Source: Cellvibrionaceae bacterium AOL6
GTDB lineage: Bacteria > Pseudomonadota > Gammaproteobacteria > Pseudomonadales > Cellvibrionaceae
DNA length: 58,133 nucleotides
Assembly (NCBI GenBank): GCA_003265435.1
Contig: NOXC01000021.1
Span: forward strand, 1-58,133
Direction: 5' to 3'
Part shown: positions 51,810-58,133 of the stretch, in pieces
How positions within the stretch are numbered: the stretch's first letter is position 1
Layout: every line of letters starts with the position of its first letter
The notes under the pieces: generated by a model
What the model saw: the letters and a program-made list of their open reading frames with translations, nothing else
What the model was told of the DNA's origin: nothing
Databases searched by the model: none
Program-made: the position numbers and the translations under genes

Positions 51810-52954
51810 ATGAACATCAACACTTCCGCAGCCGACTCGCACGGCTGATTGCCGCGCCCTCAGTCAGCAGTGCGCACAGTGACTGGGATATGAGTAACCT
51901 CGATGTGCTGAACGCCCTGCGCGAATGGTTGGAGCCGCTCGGTTTTCGTTGTGAGGTGCAGGAAGTGGAGCCGAACAAAGGCAACCTGATTGCCGTGCTC
52001 GGCGAAGGCCGCGGCGGGCTCGTGCTGTCTGGTCACGCCGATACCGTACCCTATGACGAATCGCGTTGGAGCAGCGACCCCTTCAAGCTCGACGAACGCG
52101 ATTCGCGGCTCTATGGCCTCGGCACCTGCGATATGAAAGGGTTTTTCCCCATCGTGCTCGCGGCCATCGAGCGCCTTGCGCTCAAGAAAGAGGCCCTCAA
52201 ACACCCCTTAATCGTGCTCGCCACGGCCGACGAAGAATCGTCAATGAATGGTGCCCGGGCCCTGGTTCGCGAGCAGGTGCTCGATGCGCGCTATGCCATT
52301 ATCGGGGAACCCACCTCGCTGACCCCCATTCGCATGCACAAGGGCATCGGCATGGAGCGACTGAGCTTGCGCGGGCAAGCCGGGCATTCGTCCAACCCGG
52401 CTTTGGGCAACAATGCAATCGAGGCCATGCATGAAGTCATTAGCCACATGCTCGTATTTCGCAGCAAACTTCAGGCGCGCTATCAAAACCCCGGTTTTGA
52501 GGTTCAGGTACCGACAATGAACCTCGGCTGCATTCACGGCGGCGATAACCCGAATCGAATATGCGGCCACTGCGCGCTCGACTTTGATATCCGTTCTCTG
52601 CCAGGCATGCCGCTCGACGATCTGCGTGCAGAACTGCTCGCCGAGTTACGCCCCATCGCCGACGCACGAGGCATCGCGCTCGACCTGCAACCGCTGTTCC
52701 CCGGCGTCGAAGCCTTCGAGCAGGATCAAAACAGCGAACTGGTGCGTATGGTCGAACGCCTCTGTCAGCGCCCGGCCGAAAGCGTTGCCTTCGCCACTGA
52801 GGCAGCGTTTATGCAAAAACTCGGCATGCAAACCATCGTACTCGGTGCGGGTTCCATTGATCAGGCACATCAGCCAGACGAATTTTTGAGCCTGGACCAG
52901 ATCGAGCCCGCCATACAGATAATTCAGTCGGCGATACAGGAATGTTGTTTATAA
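51806..52954 (+). CDS. argE: Acetylornithine deacetylase
   Basis: A 382-residue M20-family metalloenzyme releasing ornithine from N-acetylornithine. Metal-site motifs are intact: LSGHADTVPYD, LYGLGTCDMKGFF, TADEESSMNGAR and GEPTSL. The dimerisation domain carries GIGMERLSLRGQAGHSSNP, and the last metal ligand region is AGSIDQAHQPDEF. It overlaps the PhzF-like gene by 4 bases and precedes argA by 34 bases, giving a compact arginine pair. Confidence 0.92.
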   Translation: MNEHQHFRSRLARLIAAPSVSSAHSDWDMSNLDVLNALREWLEPLGFRCEVQEVEPNKGNLIAVLGEGRGGLVLSGHADTVPYDESRWSSDPFKLDERDSRLYGLGTCDMKGFFPIVLAAIERLALKKEALKHPLIVLATADEESSMNGARALVREQVLDARYAIIGEPTSLTPIRMHKGIGMERLSLRGQAGHSSNPALGNNAIEAMHEVISHMLVFRSKLQARYQNPGFEVQVPTMNLGCIHGGDNPNRICGHCALDFDIRSLPGMPLDDLRAELLAELRPIADARGIALDLQPLFPGVEAFEQDQNSELVRMVERLCQRPAESVAFATEAAFMQKLGMQTIVLGAGSIDQAHQPDEFLSLDQIEPAIQIIQSAIQECCL

Positions 52955-52988
52955 TGATGAAAATTGGCTTGAGAACCTCGGCAGCAAC

Positions 52989-54335
52989 GTGAATATTTCC
53001 AAAGACTCCTACATTCACTGGTTTAGACATTCCTCACCGTACATCCACCAGCATCGCGGCAAAATCGCCGTCATCATGCTGCCCGGCGAGTTCATTGAAG
53101 CCCCCTACCTGACCAATATCATCAACGACATTGCGGTTCTGGCCAGTCTTGGGCTCAAGCTGGTGATCGTGCATGGGGCGCGCTCGCAGATTGAAGCGGT
53201 ATTACAGGCCCAGGAGATAGACTCGAACTTCCATCGTGATTTGCGCGTCACGCCCCACGAGCACCTGGAAGATATTCTGCGCGCGGTCGGCGCCACCCGC
53301 TTTGCCTTGGAATCCGCCTTTTCCTGCGGGCTACCCAACTCCGCCATGCATGGCTCGCGTATGCGCGTGCGCAGCGGGAATTTCATCAACGCCAAGCCTT
53401 GCGGCATCATCGACGGCATCGACTTTCAATTTACGGGTGAAATTCGCAGCGTCGACAGCCACGGCATCACGCGACTGCTCGACGACAACAACATCGTATT
53501 GATCTCGCCAGTGGGCTACTCGCTGACAGGCGAGCTGTTTAACGTGTCGTTTGCCGACGTCGCGGTCAAAGTTGCCACCGCCATAGATGCCGACAAGCTG
53601 ATCACCTACAACGATGACGGCCAGATTCGTGACGCCGATGATCATGCCTACCGCGAGATGACGCTGTTGCAGTGCAAGAAGTTTCTCGTCGAAACCCAGC
53701 GTCACCGTCAGGACAATACGTACTTTTCCCTGCAAGCCTGTCACAGAGCGTGTGATGGCGGGGTCGCTCGTGCGCATATCATCAGCGCCCGTGAAGATGG
53801 CGCCATTCTCAAAGAGCTCTACACTCGTGACGGTTCCGGCACGATGATTTACCGCGACAGCTACGAGACCATTCGTCGCGCGCGCATCGAAGATGTCACT
53901 GGCATCATCAACCTCATCGCCCCACTTGAAGATCAGGGCGTACTCGTCAAACGCTCCCGCGAGCGCCTCGAGAACGAGATTGACTGCTTTACCGTGATGG
54001 AAAAAGACAATCTCATTATTGGGTGCGCGGCCCTTTACCCGCTGCCGGACACCCAATTCGCCGAAGTCGCCTGCGTGGCCATCCACCCGGAATATCAGGG
54101 CGGAGGCCGAGCGCGCAAACTGCTGACTCACCTCGAACGCCATGCTGCACGGCTTGGCGCGCACACGCTATTTCTCCTCACCACGCAAACCGCACACTGG
54201 TTTATCGAGCAGGGCTTTATCGAAACACTGGTCGATGCGCTGCCGGTTGAGCGTCAGGCACTCTACAACTACCAACGCAAGTCCAAAGTCTTCACCAAAC
54301 GCGTTGTGGTGCGCGCGTCCACCGTCGACCTTTAA
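52989..54335 (+). CDS. argA: Amino-acid N-acetyltransferase (N-acetylglutamate synthase)
   Basis: A 448-residue enzyme making N-acetylglutamate, the first arginine intermediate. The N-terminal amino-acid-kinase-like domain (1-290) contains FVHGARSQIEAVLQAQ-type sequence (LVIVHGARSQIEA), DLRVTPHEHLEDILRAVG and ISPVGYSLTGELFNV. The C-terminal GNAT domain (300-448) has RARIEDVTGIINLIAPLEDQG, ACVAIHPEYQGGGRARKLL and LFLLTTQTAHWFIEQGF. The GTG at 52989 gives the family N-terminus. Full-length two-domain architecture, as in E. coli ArgA, implies arginine feedback. It is cotranscribed with argE. Confidence 0.95.
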   Translation: MNISKDSYIHWFRHSSPYIHQHRGKIAVIMLPGEFIEAPYLTNIINDIAVLASLGLKLVIVHGARSQIEAVLQAQEIDSNFHRDLRVTPHEHLEDILRAVGATRFALESAFSCGLPNSAMHGSRMRVRSGNFINAKPCGIIDGIDFQFTGEIRSVDSHGITRLLDDNNIVLISPVGYSLTGELFNVSFADVAVKVATAIDADKLITYNDDGQIRDADDHAYREMTLLQCKKFLVETQRHRQDNTYFSLQACHRACDGGVARAHIISAREDGAILKELYTRDGSGTMIYRDSYETIRRARIEDVTGIINLIAPLEDQGVLVKRSRERLENEIDCFTVMEKDNLIIGCAALYPLPDTQFAEVACVAIHPEYQGGGRARKLLTHLERHAARLGAHTLFLLTTQTAHWFIEQGFIETLVDALPVERQALYNYQRKSKVFTKRVVVRASTVDL

Positions 54336-54508
54336 GCGCGACGACGGGCGTCGCACAACGCGACATAATTCTGCAACAGTGGCAATTTTTGCCTAGACTT
54401 CATTTACTGGCGCCGCTCGACCGGCATTCACTCGTCGAAGACACCCGCCCCAGGAAACCGCTCCCGGCCATTCGGAGCACACAGGACAAACAAGGTACGT
54501 GCCGCAGT

Positions 54509-56179
54509 ATGCAAGAAGACCAGATAGACGGACTCAGGCAGATCGACATTGTTAAGATCTTCAGTGACAAGCGCTGCCTCGTCATCGATGATTTTCCCGA
54601 GATTCGCGGCTCGCTCACCCGGACTTTACGTAACTTTGGCGCTAAAACCGTCGATACTGCGGCAGATGGCCAGGAAGCGATCAAACTCTGTACCAATAAG
54701 AAGTACGACATTGTGATCTGTGATTACAACCTGGGGTCCGGTAAAGACGGGCAACAGGTGCTGGAAGAAGTGCGCTTCCTGCGCGTACTGATGATGACCA
54801 GCCTGTTCGTTATGATCACCGGGGAACAAAGCCGCGAGATGGTACTCGGCGCGCTGGAATGCCAACCTGACGACTACATCACCAAGCCCTATACCGCCGC
54901 ATCGTTAAAGGTTCGCCTGAACAAAGCGGTGGTGCGCCATCAGGCACTGATCCACATTAAAAAATCGATCGCCGAAGGCGACTACCGCACCGCGCTCGAA
55001 CAATGCAACCGCATGCTGGCCGAAGGCACGCGCTACGGCACTGCGGTACTCAAAATCAAAGGCCAACTGCACTTTTTGCTCAAGCAGCTGCAGGAAGCCA
55101 AGCAGGTGTACGAGAGCGTACTCAGCAAGAAGCCTCTGGTATGGGCTAAGCTCGGCATGGGCAAAACACTGCTGGAAATGGGCAAACTCGACGGTGCGGA
55201 AGAGATGTTCCAATCCGTGGTGGACGAGGATGACCGCTACATTGAAGCCCACGACATGCTGGCGGAATTAAATGAGCAACGCAAAGACCTGGTTGCTGCG
55301 CAAAAAAACACGGAAAAGGCCACCCAGATTTCTCCGAAATCCGTATTGCGGCACCGCAAGTTGGCTCGGCTCGCTGAGTTCAATAACGACGACGAGACCG
55401 CCCTGAAGTCCTATCAGCAGACCATCAAGTGGGGCCTGAACTCCGTCCATGAAAGCGAGCAGGACTACTTTAACTATGCTCGCAAGGTTGCCAATGTCAC
55501 TTCAGGCGACAACAGCCACGAAGCGAAGTCCATGCTTAAGCAGGCCAACACCTTCCTCGACCGGGCGCGCAAACGCTATGCCGGGCGCGAAGAGGTTGGG
55601 GTGCAGGCACAAATGGTTGAAACGCAGCTGCTTCTCGCCTCTGGCGAAGATGAGAAGGCCAAGCAATCACTCGATAAATCGCGACAGATGTACAACGAGC
55701 TCGCCGCGCCACCGGTTGAAACGAGCCTGGAATTTGCGCGAACCCTGCATGCCTCGGATGAAGAGCAAGAAGCCCGCGACCTGCTCGGCAAGCTGGCCCT
55801 GCGCCATCAGGGCAATGACGAGATCATGCAGATCATCGACAGCATCACCAGCGAGCCTATCTCCGAGGAAGGCAAGCTGGTCGCCGCCAAGCTCACCAGA
55901 ACCGGTATCTCGGCCTACGAAGAGAAATCCTTCAGCCAGGCCATCGATGTGTTCAACGAAGCGTTGGCAACGTACCCCAATCATGTTGGCCTGAATCTCA
56001 ACCTTATTCAGGCGGTGATAGCGGCCTCGGAAGGGAATTGCAACGAGAAGTACGAAGCCTTGATTCGCCGCAGCCTCCGCGCCTGCGACACGATGAACGA
56101 CAGCCACAAAGCCTACAAACGCTACCAATTCTTGACCAAGCAAATCGAGAAGCTCTACCCCGATCTCATCTCGCACTGA
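54509..56179 (+). CDS. Response regulator with long TPR-like C-terminal region
   Basis: A 556-residue cytoplasmic protein. A receiver domain (about 20-140) has the acidic pair at VIDDFPE, phosphoacceptor Asp72 (ICDYNLGSGKDG), the Thr-type switch region FVMITGEQS and Lys126 (YITKPYT). The remainder is helical, with TPR-like pairs (YRTALEQCNRMLAEGTRYG, KQLQEAKQVYESVLSKKP, GKLDGAEEMFQSVVDEDDRY, SFSQAIDVFNEALATYPNHV). It has no DNA-binding or enzymatic output, so phosphorylation probably alters protein-protein interaction. ATG 54509 is the best start; the frame upstream to 54389 has no domain. No kinase gene is adjacent. Promoter and leader occupy the 173-base gap after argA. Confidence 0.85.
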   Translation: MQEDQIDGLRQIDIVKIFSDKRCLVIDDFPEIRGSLTRTLRNFGAKTVDTAADGQEAIKLCTNKKYDIVICDYNLGSGKDGQQVLEEVRFLRVLMMTSLFVMITGEQSREMVLGALECQPDDYITKPYTAASLKVRLNKAVVRHQALIHIKKSIAEGDYRTALEQCNRMLAEGTRYGTAVLKIKGQLHFLLKQLQEAKQVYESVLSKKPLVWAKLGMGKTLLEMGKLDGAEEMFQSVVDEDDRYIEAHDMLAELNEQRKDLVAAQKNTEKATQISPKSVLRHRKLARLAEFNNDDETALKSYQQTIKWGLNSVHESEQDYFNYARKVANVTSGDNSHEAKSMLKQANTFLDRARKRYAGREEVGVQAQMVETQLLLASGEDEKAKQSLDKSRQMYNELAAPPVETSLEFARTLHASDEEQEARDLLGKLALRHQGNDEIMQIIDSITSEPISEEGKLVAAKLTRTGISAYEEKSFSQAIDVFNEALATYPNHVGLNLNLIQAVIAASEGNCNEKYEALIRRSLRACDTMNDSHKAYKRYQFLTKQIEKLYPDLISH

Positions 56180-56248
56180 GCCCCGCCCTCTCTGCTTTCA
56201 GGCCAAAATTTGCTATGCTTGCGCCTTTTCACTCAAGCAGGAATCACC

Positions 56249-58084
56249 ATGCCTCGTTATCGCTCCCGCACCACGACAGAAGGACGCAACATGGCCGGCG
56301 CACGCTCACTTTGGCGCGCGACTGGCATGAAGGATGAGGATTTCCAAAAACCGATTATCGCTGTCGTCAATTCATTCACTCAGTTCGTTCCCGGCCATGT
56401 CCACCTCAAAGACCTGGGCCAGCTCGTTGCGCGTGAAATTGAACAGGCAGGCGGTGTCGCCAAAGAATTCAATACCATCGCGGTCGATGACGGCATTGCG
56501 ATGGGGCACGACGGCATGCTCTACAGCCTGCCGAGCCGTGACCTGATCGCCGACTCCGTTGAGTACATGGTCAATGCACACTGTGCCGATGCGATGGTCT
56601 GTATTTCAAACTGCGACAAAATCACACCGGGCATGTTGATGGCGGCAATGCGCCTGAACATTCCTGTGGTCTTTGTCTCCGGTGGTCCGATGGAAGCAGG
56701 CAAGACTAAGTTGGCCGAGCATGGCCTCGACCTCGTCGACGCCATGGTCATCGCTGCCGATAGCAGCGCCAGTGATGAGACTGTCGCCGAATATGAGCGC
56801 AGCGCGTGCCCGACCTGCGGCTCGTGTTCAGGTATGTTTACGGCAAACTCCATGAACTGCCTCACCGAAGCCCTGGGACTCAGCCTGCCCGGTAACGGCA
56901 CCACCCTGGCAACACACTCCGACCGCCGTCAATTGTTCGAACGCGCAGGTCAACTGATTGTCGATATCACTCGCCGTTACTATGAAGAGGACGACGCCAG
57001 CGTTCTGCCGCGCAATATCGGCTCGATGGCGGCGTTTAACAACGCCATGGCACTGGATATTGCCATGGGCGGCTCCACCAATACCATCCTGCACCTGCTG
57101 GCCATCGCGCGCGAAGCGGAACTCGACTTCACACTCGAAAATATCGATGCGCTGAGCCGTGAAGTCCCGCAGTTGTGTAAGGTCGCGCCAAACACGCAGA
57201 AATACCACATCGAAGACGTGCACCGTGCCGGAGGCATCATGGGCATATTGGGTGAGCTGGATCGAGCCGGACTGCTCGACACAAGCTGCCCCACCGTACA
57301 CAGCCCGAGCATGGCCGATGCGCTGAAGAAATGGGACATCACCCAGAGTGATGACCCCGCTGTCGCTGAATTTTATCGCGCCGGCCCGGCAGGCATCCCC
57401 ACACAGACCGCATTCAGCCAAAGCACACGCTGGTCGTCGCTGGATGCCGATCGTGCGGGTGGTTGCATACGCTCGCTCGAACACGCCTTCAGCCGCGAAG
57501 GTGGCCTAGCTGTTCTGCGTGGCAACATCGCCGAAGATGGTTGTGTGGTGAAATCAGCTGGCGTTGATGAATCGATTCTGGTTTTTGAGGGTCCTGCGCA
57601 CGTCACGGAATCCCAAGAGCAAGCCGTCGATGACATCCTGAATGACCGCGTTAAAGCGGGCAACGTCGTCATCGTCCGCTACGAGGGGCCTCGTGGTGGC
57701 CCTGGCATGCAGGAAATGCTGTATCCGACCTCCTACATCAAGTCCAAAGGGCTGGGTAAGAGCTGCGCTTTGCTGACCGATGGACGCTTCTCAGGCGGCA
57801 CCTCTGGCCTATCTATTGGCCACGCCTCACCGGAAGCCGCTGCCGGCGGTGCCATCGGCCTGGTGCGCAATGGCGACTTAATCCGCATCGACATTCCCAA
57901 CCGCACTATCGACGTGCTGTTGAGCGATGAAGAGCTGGCCGAGCGCCGTGCAAAGCAGGACGCGAAGGGCTGGCAGCCTGCCGAACCCCGCCCCCGCAAA
58001 GTCAGCGCCGCGCTCAAGAGCTATGCCCTGTTGGCCACCAGCGCCGACAAAGGCGCCGTACGCGACCTCGACGCGTTAGGCTAA
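56249..58084 (+). CDS. ilvD: Dihydroxy-acid dehydratase
   Basis: A 611-residue iron-sulfur dehydratase of branched-chain amino acid and CoA precursor synthesis. The start [19 protein letters not shown] is the family N-terminus (ATG 56249, AGGA upstream). Cluster cysteines appear in [12 protein letters not shown] and [59 protein letters not shown] and [16 protein letters not shown] are conserved. A TTGCTATGCTTGC sequence 31 bases before the start could be its -10 region and also loosely fits the RpoS-type consensus. Confidence 0.96.
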   Translation: MPRYRSRTTTEGRNMAGARSLWRATGMKDEDFQKPIIAVVNSFTQFVPGHVHLKDLGQLVAREIEQAGGVAKEFNTIAVDDGIAMGHDGMLYSLPSRDLIADSVEYMVNAHCADAMVCISNCDKITPGMLMAAMRLNIPVVFVSGGPMEAGKTKLAEHGLDLVDAMVIAADSSASDETVAEYERSACPTCGSCSGMFTANSMNCLTEALGLSLPGNGTTLATHSDRRQLFERAGQLIVDITRRYYEEDDASVLPRNIGSMAAFNNAMALDIAMGGSTNTILHLLAIAREAELDFTLENIDALSREVPQLCKVAPNTQKYHIEDVHRAGGIMGILGELDRAGLLDTSCPTVHSPSMADALKKWDITQSDDPAVAEFYRAGPAGIPTQTAFSQSTRWSSLDADRAGGCIRSLEHAFSREGGLAVLRGNIAEDGCVVKSAGVDESILVFEGPAHVTESQEQAVDDILNDRVKAGNVVIVRYEGPRGGPGMQEMLYPTSYIKSKGLGKSCALLTDGRFSGGTSGLSIGHASPEAAAGGAIGLVRNGDLIRIDIPNRTIDVLLSDEELAERRAKQDAKGWQPAEPRPRKVSAALKSYALLATSADKGAVRDLDALG

Positions 58085-58094
58085 CGCAAAAAAA

Positions 58095-58133
58095 ATGGGG
58101 TCAGATCAAACTTAAACGGCAGCTGCCGGTTAA
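58095..58133. repeat. Left half of a related GGGGTCAGA repeat, cut by the window end
   Basis: TGGGGTCAGATCAAACTTAA is followed by the palindrome CGGCAGCTGCCG (58117-58128) and GTTAA, where the window ends. The order suggests an inverted repeat centred on CAGCTG whose right arm would read TTAAGTTTGATCTGACCCC beyond the window. It shares the GGGGTCAGA outer end with the other elements but not their centre. Confidence 0.6.

Overview
The window looks like chromosome from a marine, polysaccharide-degrading gammaproteobacterium, most likely Cellvibrionales-like (the Saccharophagus / Teredinibacter / Simiduia type). This placement is inferred from four things: the gammaproteobacterial nrdR-ribD-ribE-ribBA-ribH-nusB-thiL-pgpA gene order, a very large chitinase lipoprotein, TonB-dependent receptors, and a proteobacterial sortase with its VIT/vWA substrate. 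Coding density is high. No tRNA, rRNA, CRISPR array, prophage or transposase gene was seen.

Layout. 1-6.1 kb: a dienelactone hydrolase-family enzyme, a DUF3820 protein, an RND efflux pair (adaptor and permease) and an SRPBCC protein. 6.3-12.9 kb: a membrane-associated methyltransferase-like protein; a signalling cluster made of a LuxR-type response regulator facing a hybrid histidine kinase whose gene overlaps a yfiR-like gene; two unrecognised proteins; and an endonuclease/exonuclease/phosphatase-family protein. 13-18.5 kb: a 1610-residue lipoprotein with GH18, GH19 and GH18 chitinase domains, and an orphan ExbD. 18.7-24.4 kb: an unusual locus of a membrane-anchored periplasmic-binding-like protein, a two-TM protein with a winged-helix-like C-terminus, a TonB-dependent receptor and a secreted tyrosine-phosphatase-family enzyme. 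24.4-25.7 kb: a MATE exporter.

25.8-34.3 kb is a compact corrinoid uptake and salvage operon headed by a cobalamin riboswitch: btuB-cobO-btuC-btuD-cobU-cobT-cobC-cobS-btuF. It imports corrinoid, adenosylates it, and attaches the nucleotide loop. It lacks de novo corrin ring genes. 34.3-42.7 kb, on the minus strand, is the riboflavin cluster (nrdR, ribD, ribE, ribBA, ribH, nusB, thiL, pgpA) followed by a retropepsin-like protease, a beta-propeller protein and a separate ribA. The GTP cyclohydrolase II half of RibBA looks degenerate, so RibA probably supplies that step.

42.9-45.9 kb: VIT/vWA sortase substrate, its class GN-type sortase and a small membrane protein. 45.9-50.8 kb: a membrane GGDEF-EAL protein and a GspE/PilB-family ATPase. 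51-56.2 kb: PhzF-like protein, argE, argA and a response regulator with a long TPR-like C-terminus. 56.2-58.1 kb: ilvD.

Two features cut across these regions. First, a family of short elements built on a GGGGTC(A/T)GACCCC palindrome sits at gene ends (window start, 18.03, 18.55, 34.3, 45.9 kb, with a related form at the window end). Two copies are perfect inverted pairs with the same 12-base centre. Second, a 12-15 base promoter-like sequence containing GGGCTATACTT, which resembles the RpoS-type -10 consensus, lies upstream of the response regulator, the yfiR/kinase pair and exbD.
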